DNA of 64,000 bases, from assembly GCF_001866655.1 (NCBI RefSeq), contig NZ_MLYR01000029.1, positions 56,257 through 120,256 on the forward strand, read 5' to 3'. The DNA comes from Bacillus sp. MUM 116. Lineage in GTDB: Bacteria; Bacillota; Bacilli; Bacillales; Cytobacillaceae. Both the position numbers and the translations under genes were made by a program. The notes under the pieces are model-generated. The model saw only the letters and a program-made list of their open reading frames with translations. It was not told the DNA's origin and did no database searches. Positions 1 to 9,583 of the stretch are shown here, in pieces (position 1 is the stretch's first letter; each line of letters opens with the position of its first letter).

Positions 1-771
1 AGCATCTTTCCGTTCTGACATCCCAATTGTTCCAGCATGTCCTGCTTCGCCTTTTATGGTCACTTCAGCCCAGTGTCCGCCTGAAATTCCGCTAACCATC
101 CCTACCGCTAAATTTTGACTTTCCAATACCTTCCCTTGTTCAATATGTATCTCGATATAGGCTTTTAGCTCATCTTTTCCTAGCTGAGCCCTCTTTATTT
201 GTTCAGGATTAATTCGGCTAAAATAGCCTCCCTCCATACTAGCACGTTTCATTGCGTCCGTGTAAGATATTCCCTCTTGGTCAACCGCTAACGCTAAATC
301 CTCTCGTAATTGATTAGCACTAAAAGCACCAGACAATGCCGTACTGCCAACAAAAGCATAATCAAAACGGGCTCCTTCTTCATCGGTAAACGCTACAACC
401 CTCAGAGTTCGTTCCGGTTGAAGTCCTATTTCCTTTATCGAACGAAGAACTTCCACTCCCATTAACACTCCCATTGCACCGTCAAAACAGCCGCCTGAAC
501 GAACCGTATCAATATGGGAACCAATAAGAATGGCAGGCAAATCAGAGTTTTTTCCATGAATTTGCCCAAAAATATTCCCTGCTTCATCCATATAGGGATC
601 TAAATCAGCGTCTGCTAACATTTGCAGTAAATGTTTCCTGGCTTTTATATCTTCTGTATCAAATGAAGTCTTTGTAACCCCGCCGTCGGCACCACGGCCA
701 AATTTTCCGAGCGTCATTAAATCATCCCAAAGACGGTCGGCCTGAATCGTTCGTTCGCTTTCTATTTTCAT
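1..771 (-). CDS. M20-family carbamoylase/allantoate amidohydrolase (N-terminal part, cut by window edge)
   Basis: About 257 codons of the N-terminal half are visible; the rest lies left of the window. Metallopeptidase-like M20 hydrolases of the HyuC/AllC group cleave N-carbamoyl amino acids or allantoate. Visible signatures are the metal-binding GSHIDTV stretch followed by GGCFDGAMGV, then TDEEGARF with the paired acidic residues, and HIEQG near residue 217. The ATG at 771 has AAGGA about ten bases upstream. The family is usually about 410 residues. The substrate (carbamoyl amino acid, allantoate or ureidoglycine) cannot be decided from this fragment. The neighbouring M20D hydrolase and amino-acid transporter relics suggest amino-acid or nitrogen scavenging, which is inference. 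Confidence 0.85.
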   Translation of the reverse strand, partial: MKIESERTIQADRLWDDLMTLGKFGRGADGGVTKTSFDTEDIKARKHLLQMLADADLDPYMDEAGNIFGQIHGKNSDLPAILIGSHIDTVRSGGCFDGAMGVLMGVEVLRSIKEIGLQPERTLRVVAFTDEEGARFDYAFVGSTALSGAFSANQLREDLALAVDQEGISYTDAMKRASMEGGYFSRINPEQIKRAQLGKDELKAYIEIHIEQGKVLESQNLAVGMVSGISGGHWAEVTIKGEAGHAGTIGMSERKDA

Positions 772-834
772 AAACTGCCATTCCTTTCATTACTTTAGTA
801 AAAATTAACCTAATACAAAGGAGGAAAAAACACA

Positions 835-864
835 ATGTACCCTTACAATATTTTTGAAAAATAA
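835..864 (+). CDS. possible 9-codon minigene
   Basis: A full Shine-Dalgarno sequence, AAAGGAGG at 817-824, sits ten bases before an ATG that opens nine codons (MYPYNIFEK) and then TAA. It lies between the start of the M20 gene and the end of the IDEAL-like gene, on the opposite strand to both. No similarity is known to me. It could be a real micropeptide, the stub of a deleted gene, or chance. Confidence 0.2.
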   Translation: MYPYNIFEK

Positions 865-897
865 AAAAGCAGGCCTTCTTTACTTTGGTCCGCTTCT
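862..897 (-). terminator. probable intrinsic terminator of the IDEAL-like gene
   Basis: On the minus strand an imperfect GCGGACC/GGCCTGC stem (one wobble, one mismatch) is followed by six T. It lies just downstream of the stop at 921. Confidence 0.5.
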
Positions 898-920
898 TCA
901 TTTAGAAATCAATTCCCTTA

Positions 921-1268
921 TTATTTTCGCCTAAGGGGTTGTTGAATAAAAAACTCTTTGAGCTCTTTCTTCGTTTGAAGCTTTTCAGTTAATTCCATAA
1001 ACCATTCATAATCCCTAGTTGCTAATGATAAATCAATTAGGAATAAAAATTCATCCTCACTGGAAGGTGAAACAATCGGGAGTATCTCAGCTGTTTTCAT
1101 TAATAGCCAGGTCTCTTTCCCGATGATTTTTTCATTATCACTGTTATTTACATAAACCTTCATGACATCCTGTAACTGGTTGACGCGCACAACATAACCG
1201 CGAACCAGTTCACCGTCGCGTGACGTTCCCTTTACCCAATCCCCTTTTTTAAATGCGTAAAGCGCCAC
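921..1268 (-). CDS. small IDEAL-domain-like hypothetical protein
   Basis: About 116 residues. The N-terminal half (FKKGDWVKG, then RGYVVRVN) looks like a small beta-barrel. The C-terminal half contains FLIDLSLATRDYEWFMELTE, which resembles the IDEAL domain of small Bacillus proteins such as YpiB. The function is unknown. The open frame extends to 1277, but GAGGTGA is correctly spaced (about 5-6 bases) only for the GTG at 1268 and overlaps the upstream candidates, so 1268 is chosen. It stands alone between the two M20 genes on the same strand. Confidence 0.6.
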   Translation of the reverse strand: MALYAFKKGDWVKGTSRDGELVRGYVVRVNQLQDVMKVYVNNSDNEKIIGKETWLLMKTAEILPIVSPSSEDEFLFLIDLSLATRDYEWFMELTEKLQTKKELKEFFIQQPLRRK

Positions 1269-1373
1269 ATTCATCACCTCGAAGTTTATTAGTTAGAAAT
1301 CTTACTAATAAACTATGCAAGATGATAAAAAGAGTATAGGTTAAAAAACACATCCATACTCCAGTACAGAATG

Positions 1374-2579
1374 TTATCCTTGATGATTTTCTAATAACCG
1401 TAACACAGATTGCACCATTAATTTGACCCCGATCCGAATGGCTTCTTCATCAACCATAAATTTCGGATGATGCCAGCCATAATGAATGCCTTTTTCCTCA
1501 TTTCCGGAACCAAGCCAAACATAGCAGCCAGGTACTTCTTTTTGATAAAAAGAAAAATCCTCGCCGCCCATCGTAGGCTCAGCCGTAACCGTATTTTCAC
1601 TGCCTACAACCACAGCCGCAGCTGTCCGAACAATCTCTGCTACACTGGTATTATTATAAACGGCAGGAATCAGGAATTGATAATCAATCTCCACTTCACC
1701 ACCAAGAGCTGCAGCGGTATTCTGAACGGTCTTCGTGAATACTTTGTAGATTTTCTTCCTTACTTCTTCATTGGACGTCCTAACGGTTCCTTTAAGGATG
1801 GCCTTATCGGGAATGACATTGTTCGTTGAACCTGCTTGGAACGAACCAATCGTAACCACTGCTGATTCTTTTGCAGAGATTGTTCGGCTAACAATCGTTT
1901 GCAACTGGCTGACAACCGCACTTCCAATCACAATCGGATCAATTGTATTTTCAGGCAGGGCAGCATGTCCACCTTTTCCTTTGATGGTAATCGTAAAATC
2001 ATCGACACTTGCCATCAAAAACCCTTCTTTCACCCCGATTTTTCCAACCGGAAGTTCAGGAACATTATGAAGTCCGATAATTGATTTTACTCCATTTAAT
2101 AAACCTTGCTGAATCATTGACTCTGCACCACCTTCTGATTCCTCAGCTGGCTGGAATAAAATCCGTACAGTTCCAGAAATAGCATCGCTGATTTCTTGTA
2201 AAATAATGGCTGTACCTAGGGCAATCGTCGTGTGTACGTCGTGGCCGCACATATGGCTAACACCATCAATAATCGAACGAAACGGAACGTCTGCCTCTTC
2301 AAAAATTGGCAGGGCATCAATGTCGGCACGAATGGCAACAATTGGTCCCTCTTTCTTTCCTTCAATCGACGCTGCAGTCCCTGTTGGCAAATTTAGTGGA
2401 ATTTGTTGTATTCCGAATTCCTTTAACCAGTCATTGATTTGTTTGGTTGTGTTAAATTCCCGGTTTCTTAACTCCGGATACATGTGAAGATGCCTTCTCA
2501 TCTCCACTAATCTAGCAAACAATTGATCAATTTTTTCATTAATAAATGAAGTTAGTTCTATACTTGAGGCTTGTTTCAT
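1374..2579 (-). CDS. M20D amidohydrolase (N-acyl-amino-acid / hippurate hydrolase type)
   Basis: 401 residues, full length for M20D zinc hydrolases that release amino acids from N-acyl or N-acetyl conjugates. Metal-site signatures are MCGHDVH near residue 111, QPAEESEGG near 144 and GLHNVPELPVG near 170. RADIDALPI near 85 and MGGEDFSFY near the C-terminus are also typical. No signal peptide is seen, so it is probably cytosolic. GGGAGAGATCACC precedes the ATG at 2579. Directly upstream lie relics of an amino-acid ABC transporter, an arrangement common for peptide-conjugate scavenging loci. The exact substrate is unknown. Confidence 0.88.
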   Translation of the reverse strand: MKQASSIELTSFINEKIDQLFARLVEMRRHLHMYPELRNREFNTTKQINDWLKEFGIQQIPLNLPTGTAASIEGKKEGPIVAIRADIDALPIFEEADVPFRSIIDGVSHMCGHDVHTTIALGTAIILQEISDAISGTVRILFQPAEESEGGAESMIQQGLLNGVKSIIGLHNVPELPVGKIGVKEGFLMASVDDFTITIKGKGGHAALPENTIDPIVIGSAVVSQLQTIVSRTISAKESAVVTIGSFQAGSTNNVIPDKAILKGTVRTSNEEVRKKIYKVFTKTVQNTAAALGGEVEIDYQFLIPAVYNNTSVAEIVRTAAAVVVGSENTVTAEPTMGGEDFSFYQKEVPGCYVWLGSGNEEKGIHYGWHHPKFMVDEEAIRIGVKLMVQSVLRLLENHQG

Positions 2580-2591
2580 GGTGATCTCTCC

Positions 2592-2776
2592 CTACTTGAT
2601 ATGCCCTAAAAACTCCTTCGTCCGTTCATGCTGCGGATTACCAAATAATTGTTCCGGTTTTCCTTGTTCAATAATATAGCCACCATCCATAAAAATTACC
2701 GCTATTTCGATCGTAACCAATGCCCCTTGAAATAAATTGGGGAGATAGGTAATTGCAAATGATAAAAATCACTCAT
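2592..2776 (-). pseudogene. fused relic of amino-acid ABC permease N-terminus and ATPase C-terminus
   Basis: Reading the minus strand from 2776, the start of an amino-acid ABC permease is recognisable (MSDF, then after a one-base frameshift YLPNLFQGALVTIEI). It runs straight into the last 36 or so residues of a GlnQ-type ATPase (VIFMDGGYIIEQGKPEQLF, ending NPQHERTKEFLGHIK) and a stop at 2592. Nearly all of both genes, including the Walker motifs, is gone. The order substrate-binding protein, permease, ATPase is kept with the fragment at 2838-3023, so this is an internally deleted operon and not a random fragment. Confidence 0.8.
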
Positions 2777-2837
2777 GCTATTCTCTCTCTGAAAAAGAAT
2801 ACGGATAAATCGTTCAACTGATTTATCCGTACCACTT

Positions 2838-3023
2838 CTATTCTTTTGATTTATCTTTACCAAACCATTTTTTACTAATTTTTCCGTAAGTTCCATTCTC
2901 CTTGACATTTTGAACGGCTTTTTGCAATGCAGCTTCAAGTTTGTCATCGTTTTTGCGAACGGCGACACCCACCGGCAAGCTTTGGAATGTGCTTCCTACC
3001 ACATCAATGATGTATTCCTCCAT
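2838..3023 (-). pseudogene. C-terminal relic of amino-acid ABC substrate-binding protein (copy 1)
   Basis: The C-terminal 55 or so residues of a periplasmic-binding-protein-3 type lipoprotein remain: DVVGSTFQSLPVGVAVRKND and a tail ending GKISKKWFGKDKSKE. The leader is joined directly to this tail, so the signal peptide, lipobox and most of the ligand-binding fold are deleted. An accidental ATG inside the old ribosome-binding region gives a 61-codon open frame. The tail closely parallels that of copy 2 (GQLPTGIAVRKGD, KISIKWFGKDKSNE), showing that the two are paralogs. Confidence 0.82.
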
Positions 3024-3165
3024 ATCTCCCTAATTCTTTATTTCTTTAGCAAAGTAAAGTATTTTTATGTACTAAATTGTAATTTTATACAAGAATAAAT
3101 GCAATATGTTTCGTTAAAGTTCAATAGTTAAAACTATTATGATAGTTTTGAATTATTTTTCTATT
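3010..3165. repeat. duplicated leader/promoter region, copy 1
   Basis: This stretch is a direct repeat of 6065-6225. Both copies carry, read on the minus strand, an inverted repeat, TTGTAT-N17-CATAAA as a possible promoter, and a ribosome-binding region just before a substrate-binding protein relic. Point differences and small indels separate the copies, implying an old duplication. The sequence from here to 3343 shows nothing else that I recognise. Confidence 0.75.
3131..3150. promoter_or_regulatory. operator-like palindrome, copy 1
   Basis: Perfect 8-base arms around a 4-base centre, AAAACTAT-N4-ATAGTTTT. The same palindrome is conserved at 6189-6206 in the duplicated leader. Its position upstream of the presumed promoter suggests an activator or repressor site for the amino-acid transporter; the regulator is unknown. 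Confidence 0.6.
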
Positions 3166-3343
3166 AAAACCATTTCCAAAGGATACTCTCTTTCTCTACT
3201 ATCTCGATCAGCTACATTAATTTCTCCACATGTTCAGAAAATAGTGCAATGCCTTGTCAGATTCCCCCGCTCTAATTTGGTACTAATAGAACAGTCCCAA
3301 TCATATTCTTGTAGAAGAAAACAAAGAGGGAGTGTAAAGTAAG

Positions 3344-4774
3344 TTGATAAAAGTTAAGGTTAATTTACGGCCCATTATAAGTAAGATAAATTTACCCACT
3401 GTTTTGAAAACAACTATCCTTCCGGGTGACTCAATTGAAAGACTATTTATTGCAACCCAGGTAGGAGAGATCTTTTACATAGGAAATGGTGATATAAGGA
3501 CTTTTTTAGATATTCGCTCGCGAATCCTAAAACTAGGTGCTTCAGAATCAGGTGTTTCTGGAAGAGGATATGATGAACGGGGATTGCTCGGGCTGGCGTT
3601 TCATCCTGAATTTTATTATAACGGTCTGTTTTATCTTCATTATTCAGTAGTTGGAACACAAGGTCCAGGTGCTCTTACTGAACATTTTAGGCCTAACCCA
3701 TGTGATCCCAAGACCTTACACATGAGGTGGGAAAATAGAGAAACTCAATATGATCATATTAATACAGTGGAAGAATGGATTTTACAATCGAATGGCCAGC
3801 CTCAAAAACGACGGACATTACTTAACGTAAGAAGACCATTTTTTAATCATAATGGTGTTAATAGCTTAAATTTTTCACCTGAAACAGGAAAACTTGTTTT
3901 AACAACTGGAGATGGCGGATCAGGCTATGATCCATTTAATTTAAGTCAGGATAATATGGAAATAGCAGGTAAAATCATTGAAATTGACGTAGGTAAGAAT
4001 ACATTTATCGATCATCCACCCGTAGTCACACGTTTTAATGAACTTCCCGTACCTATTCAGGAAACGCTTACGGTCATGGCCAAAGGGGTCCGAAATATAC
4101 CAGGCATTTCATTTCAAAGGTTTTATAATCAGTATATCAAATATGTGGGAATTGTCGGACAGGATCTGGCAGAGTCCATATTTTCATTCGTTCAATATAG
4201 GCCAATACCGGTTACTCAGCTAGTTCAAGCCTCTTTAAGAAACACCGAACCTGACCATGAAGGATTGATTAACTTTGGCTGGCGGGGTTGGGAAGGTGCT
4301 TTTCCTACTATGATTATAAGGGGATGCTCTGAAAATCCGGCTTTAAAAGAGAACACAATTGCTTATTACAATGAAGCTGTAAACACTTCGGTGGCGCGGC
4401 TACCGCCTCTCACTAGTTATTTTCATAAAGATCCCCGCCCCGATAAGTTTGAAGGAACTTCACTTACAGGAGTTCAAGCCTATATGGGGAATGGAATCCC
4501 CGATTTAACGGGAAACGTGGTGTTTACAGATCTTGCTCGAAATAAAGAATCTGAGTCTCCGGTAAGAGGTGCCTTAGCTTATACCAGGGTAAGAACAGAT
4601 GGTAAGCTAAATGATTTTAGTGTGATTAAAACCGATTATGATTTTGGGTCTCAATCTGCTTATTATGTTAGTTTGGGAACGAATCTGAAGCAAACCAGAC
4701 TATATTTAGGGGTTCATGGATCGATGAAAGTGACTGATTTTAACCAAGGTGCTGTTTTTGAAATTATTCCATGA
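3344..4774 (+). CDS. PQQ-type glucose/sorbosone dehydrogenase-like beta-propeller protein
   Basis: 476 residues of the GSDH family (soluble aldose sugar dehydrogenase fold). The hallmark segment RGLLGLAFHPEF is near residue 80. It is followed by FNHNGVNSLNFSPETGKLVL and TTGDGGSG, NFGWRGWEG near 310 and further propeller blades. Family members oxidise sugars using PQQ, though many homologs have no proven activity. Unusually, no signal peptide is evident; most relatives are exported. The start is TTG with GAGGGAG about 12 bases upstream, so it is moderately supported. It is convergent with the exported cupredoxin gene and bracketed by the two decayed transporter loci. A redox link with the cupredoxin is only inference. 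Confidence 0.8.
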   Translation: MIKVKVNLRPIISKINLPTVLKTTILPGDSIERLFIATQVGEIFYIGNGDIRTFLDIRSRILKLGASESGVSGRGYDERGLLGLAFHPEFYYNGLFYLHYSVVGTQGPGALTEHFRPNPCDPKTLHMRWENRETQYDHINTVEEWILQSNGQPQKRRTLLNVRRPFFNHNGVNSLNFSPETGKLVLTTGDGGSGYDPFNLSQDNMEIAGKIIEIDVGKNTFIDHPPVVTRFNELPVPIQETLTVMAKGVRNIPGISFQRFYNQYIKYVGIVGQDLAESIFSFVQYRPIPVTQLVQASLRNTEPDHEGLINFGWRGWEGAFPTMIIRGCSENPALKENTIAYYNEAVNTSVARLPPLTSYFHKDPRPDKFEGTSLTGVQAYMGNGIPDLTGNVVFTDLARNKESESPVRGALAYTRVRTDGKLNDFSVIKTDYDFGSQSAYYVSLGTNLKQTRLYLGVHGSMKVTDFNQGAVFEIIP

Positions 4775-4823
4775 TTCACAACTTTAAAATTCTACTTAAT
4801 TGAAGCAACTTACCGATGCCTAT

Positions 4824-4854
4824 TAAAAAAGCAAGGCCCGATTGGACCCTGCTT
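4824..4854 (-). terminator. intrinsic terminator of the cupredoxin gene
   Basis: Minus-strand 11-bp stem with two wobbles, 4-base loop, then six T. It also faces the end of the GSDH gene and could serve both strands. Confidence 0.8.
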
Positions 4855-4855
4855 G

Positions 4856-5245
4856 TTATTTGACTATTACTTTTCCAACCATTCCTTCCTGGAAATGGTA
4901 CCGACATATCAGTTCATATGTATCGGGCTTTTCCGGTTTCACGGTAATGGTTTTTTCTTTTCCCGGTTGGACTTCGGCGTCAATTCTGAGCTTTTCCACT
5001 GTGAAGGTGTGCTCTTTCCTTCCTTTGTTTTTCAATATCAACGTTGTCGTTCTTCCATTGGGAATAGAGATGACTTTCGGATTAAAGTAATCATCGTTCA
5101 ACTCGACTTCAATCGCATTCACCGTCTCCATAGGCTGTGTTTCGACGCCGGATTCGGCAAATGCGGCGAGTGAGCCTGGAGTTGTCACAACCACAATCAT
5201 CGCAAGCAAAACGACCAATCCTGTTAACCACTTATTCATAGACAT
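4856..5245 (-). CDS. exported cupredoxin-domain protein
   Basis: About 129 residues. A signal peptide (MSMNKWLTGLVVLLAMIVV and on to LAAFAES) is followed by a single cupredoxin domain. The copper ligands appear to be the His of KEHTF and the Cys, His and Met of ICRYHFQEGM at the C-terminus, giving a type-1 copper site. It probably works as an electron carrier or copper protein outside the membrane. The ATG at 5245 is chosen because AAAGGAGGG lies seven bases upstream. It is monocistronic, with its own terminator. Confidence 0.88.
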   Translation of the reverse strand: MSMNKWLTGLVVLLAMIVVVTTPGSLAAFAESGVETQPMETVNAIEVELNDDYFNPKVISIPNGRTTTLILKNKGRKEHTFTVEKLRIDAEVQPGKEKTITVKPEKPDTYELICRYHFQEGMVGKVIVK

Positions 5246-5442
5246 TCGCAATCCCTCCTTTCCTAATAACTATTTTTTTCCAATTCATATCATTTTATCA
5301 CAATAAATTGGGTTCCAACGTCCTTTCAAAATAGAACTTTTTTATCTTAAAAAATGACAAGGAAAAAAGATCGACTCTAATGACGATCATTTGGAATCAA
5401 TTCGAAATAAGAAATAAGATGATAAAATGTTCCCCTTGTTCC

Positions 5443-5473
5443 AAAAAAAGTCGCCTTGAACAGACGACTTTAA
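5443..5473 (-). terminator. intrinsic terminator downstream of substrate-binding relic 2
   Basis: AAAGTCG/CGACTTT stem with an 11-base loop and a following T run on the minus strand. Confidence 0.7.
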
Positions 5474-5540
5474 CTAAAAATGTGGTTATGAACTTTATGA
5501 AGGCCATTTCAGCCGCAATTTTAACATGCTTTATCCTTTT

Positions 5541-6065
5541 CTATTCATTTGACTTATCTTTTCCGAACCACTTGATACTGATTTTGGCGAAAGTTCCGTT
5601 ATCCTTCAGAGTTTGAATCGCTTTTGCTAGTTCTTTCTCCAATTTAGCATCCCCTTTACGAACGGCTATTCCAGTTGGTAATTGCCCAAAGGATTCTTCT
5701 AACACATCAAATGCATCAGGTTTGGCTTTTTTGTAGTAGGCGCCAACGGCTTCAGGTAAAATACCATCCCACGCCGTTGGTTTAAATTCTGCTTTTACAC
5801 CACGTTCTTTAGCAATCGCATTCCCAAAGTCTACATCAAAACCTACTAACTCATTTTTATCGTTACGATATTCCATTGGAGGAAAAGTGTCATCCATTGC
5901 CATGGTGATAACCCCTCGTTTTTTAATCGAAGCAAATGTATCTCCGCTATTAGTCTTTGATGTATTTTCGTGTGTAGAATTATCTGGTAGTTTTAGCTGT
6001 GAGCCGCATGCGGTTGCCATTAATGCTACTGCTATGATGATATAAATCTGGATGACCTTCTTTAT
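5541..6065 (-). pseudogene. amino-acid ABC substrate-binding lipoprotein, start lost and internally deleted (copy 2)
   Basis: An N-terminal half (lipobox ATACGSQ, then KKRGVITMAMDDTFPPMEYR and VGFDVDFGNAIAKE) is joined in frame at WDGILPEAVGAYYKK to the C-terminal tail. Roughly 110 residues of the usual 260 are missing. The signal-peptide frame reads back to KKVIQIYIIIAVALM, preceded by ATA where an ATG is expected (6063-6065). TAGGAA lies at the right distance upstream. The only in-frame ATG (6020) would remove the signal peptide. It is therefore most likely dead. No permease or ATPase gene follows. Confidence 0.78.
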
Positions 6066-6225
6066 GATGTTATTCCTACATATCTCCCTTTAATTCTTAT
6101 CTATTTAGCAAGGTAAAGTGTTTTTATGTACTTAATTGTAATTTTATACAACTAAAACGCAATGCATTTTATTGAAGTTAGATTATTTAAACTATTTTGA
6201 TAGTTTCGAATTATAATTTTATTAT
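6065..6225. repeat. duplicated leader/promoter region, copy 2
   Basis: Counterpart of 3010-3165, in the same orientation. It keeps the inverted repeat, TTGTAT-N17-CATAAA and AAAGGGAGATAT. Confidence 0.75.
6189..6206. promoter_or_regulatory. operator-like palindrome, copy 2
   Basis: AAACTAT-N4-ATAGTTT with perfect 7-base arms, equivalent to 3131-3150. The arms are conserved while the centre differs (TATG versus TTTG), as expected for a protein-binding site. Confidence 0.6.
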
Positions 6226-6261
6226 GATGTCGAGTATGTAAAATCAACAGCCATTAGAAGC

Positions 6262-6295
6262 AAAAACAAAGATACTCCCGATTAAAATCGAGAGT
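6262..6295 (-). terminator. intrinsic terminator
   Basis: A 9-bp stem with one wobble (ACTCTCGAT/ATCGGGAGT) and a T-rich tail, downstream of the gene ending at 6335. Confidence 0.65.
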
Positions 6296-6334
6296 CCCCT
6301 TGATAAATCTTCTTCATTTTTAATTTCTCAAATT

Positions 6335-6742
6335 CTAGCCTATGCTGATATTATGGAGATGGGAGAAGGAAATGTAAACAATTTCTTCATTATGAATCAA
6401 TGAAATCATATCATTATTTACATCATATAAAACTCCTTCTAAGTTTACTTGACTATCACGGTTTAATTTGACCCAATTGAGTTTTTGGCTTTCTAACAGA
6501 TTTAGTAAATTATTAGCTTTTTTATACTCAAAACCTTCAGGGAATAAAATATTGAATTCCTTGGTATTCTCCGTCACGCTTTGTATGTGTTGGGTAATAT
6601 AGAAAACAACTCCATCTTCTTCTGTCTGTACGACAAGATAATCATCAAAAACATCTAATAACCTACCAACCCCATATTCTTGACACCCCTGATCAATTTT
6701 GATCATTTTACCTAAAAAAGAGCTCATTGTGTCTTGAAACAT
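6335..6742 (-). CDS. hypothetical protein with two SH3/LSM-like small-barrel segments
   Basis: About 135 residues. I do not recognise it firmly. Two similar beta-rich segments are visible: MIKIDQG with GVGRLLDVFDDYLVVQTE near the N-terminus, and VNLEGVLYDVNNDMISLIHN near the C-terminus. They resemble the DUF2642/coat-protein type small barrels of spore formers. AGAGGGG lies about nine bases before the ATG at 6742, which is preferred over the in-frame ATG at 6763. It is monocistronic with its own terminator. A spore-coat role is only a guess. Confidence 0.55.
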   Translation of the reverse strand: MFQDTMSSFLGKMIKIDQGCQEYGVGRLLDVFDDYLVVQTEEDGVVFYITQHIQSVTENTKEFNILFPEGFEYKKANNLLNLLESQKLNWVKLNRDSQVNLEGVLYDVNNDMISLIHNEEIVYISFSHLHNISIG

Positions 6743-6845
6743 CAATAATTTTCCCCTCTCCATAAAACAAGCATTCTTTTCTTTTATTTATATGAAGCAT
6801 GCAGATGGGTTGTACTAATAAAAATGCCTCTTTTGTGGGGAGAAG

Positions 6846-6879
6846 AAAAAGACCAAATCATATACGATTTGGTCTTTTT
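6846..6879. terminator. strong bidirectional terminator
   Basis: Perfect 14-bp inverted repeat (GACCAAATC/GATTTGGTC core) with A/T tails on both sides. It ends the thiC operon on the minus strand. Confidence 0.85.
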
Positions 6880-6907
6880 CTTGCTATGGTAATTAGAAAT
6901 GTACTCT

Positions 6908-8936
<2,029 letters not shown>

Positions 8937-8983
8937 TCATCGTCAAAAAGTAGCGGCGCATATAAGTCAATTGACGCCTTCAT

Positions 8984-9084
8984 TACTACTTCCCTACGCT
9001 GGTATCATCCAGATCAGGTTCAAAGGGTCAAAGAATTTTACGCATTCTTCTCTCAGTCCGAGCTGTCGGACCCCCCTAGTAGAG
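8984..9084 (-). ncRNA. TPP (THI-box) riboswitch aptamer
   Basis: The minus strand carries the conserved elements in order: ACTAGGGGGGTCC, CTGAGA, ACCCTTTGAACCTGATCTGG, ATGATACCAGCGTAGGGAA and the closing GTAGT. It is placed directly upstream of thiC. Confidence 0.97.
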
Positions 9085-9209
9085 CATTGGAAACAATATA
9101 CTTTTATGAAACTTACCTTTCAAAAATAACATAGGTTTTAAGATTGTTAAAGCATTTTGCAAAATTTAAATTAAAATAAGTAAAAAGTACTATATTTTCG
9201 GTCTAAATT

Positions 9210-9443
9210 TCAGGTTGGTTGTTCCTTAACCTGTTGGCTATTTTGGTTTTCCTGATTTTGAGCTTGCTGAGGGTTTTGGTTATCAGCTTGCTGGGTGTTT
9301 TGGTCATTTTGATTACCTTCTTGATGAACATTTTTTAAGTAATAAAAGAGAATGCCTAGTCCAAGAATGGACGGAATGGAAAGGAGGAACAAGAGAAACC
9401 AAATCGTATTAATAAAGTGATGATAAATCCACCAATCTTGCAA
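9210..9443 (-). CDS. small single-pass membrane protein with Gln/Asn-rich tail
   Basis: 77 residues. One membrane helix (roughly FINTIWFLLFLLSIPSILGL with flanking hydrophobic residues) is followed by a hydrophilic tail dominated by Gln and Asn. TGAGGTG suits the TTG at 9443 (five to six bases), giving MQDWWIYHH. The next gene, on the same strand, encodes a penicillin-binding protein whose own tail is also Asn/Gln-rich, so a wall-related role is conceivable. No known family is recognised. Confidence 0.55.
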   Translation of the reverse strand: MQDWWIYHHFINTIWFLLFLLSIPSILGLGILFYYLKNVHQEGNQNDQNTQQADNQNPQQAQNQENQNSQQVKEQPT

Positions 9444-9537
9444 AAGAAACACCTCATACCGTCATTTTGACCGTTTGTTTCTTATGTTTTTCTTTCTGGG
9501 CTATGTTTATGCACTTTATTTTTTTTGACGAACATCT

Positions 9538-9577
9538 ATAAAAAAAGACTGCTGAAATTAATTTTCAAACAGTCTTT
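9538..9577 (-). terminator. intrinsic terminator of the PBP gene
   Basis: AAAGACTG/CAGTCTTT stem extended by TTTGAAA/TTTCA with a bulge, then a run of T, immediately after the stop codon at 9584. Confidence 0.8.
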
Positions 9578-9583
9578 AGGAAC

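Noticed and set aside
3139..3342. 67-codon plus-strand frame between the duplicated leader and the GSDH gene
   Set aside because: Begins inside the palindrome of the minus-strand leader, lacks a ribosome binding site and resembles nothing.
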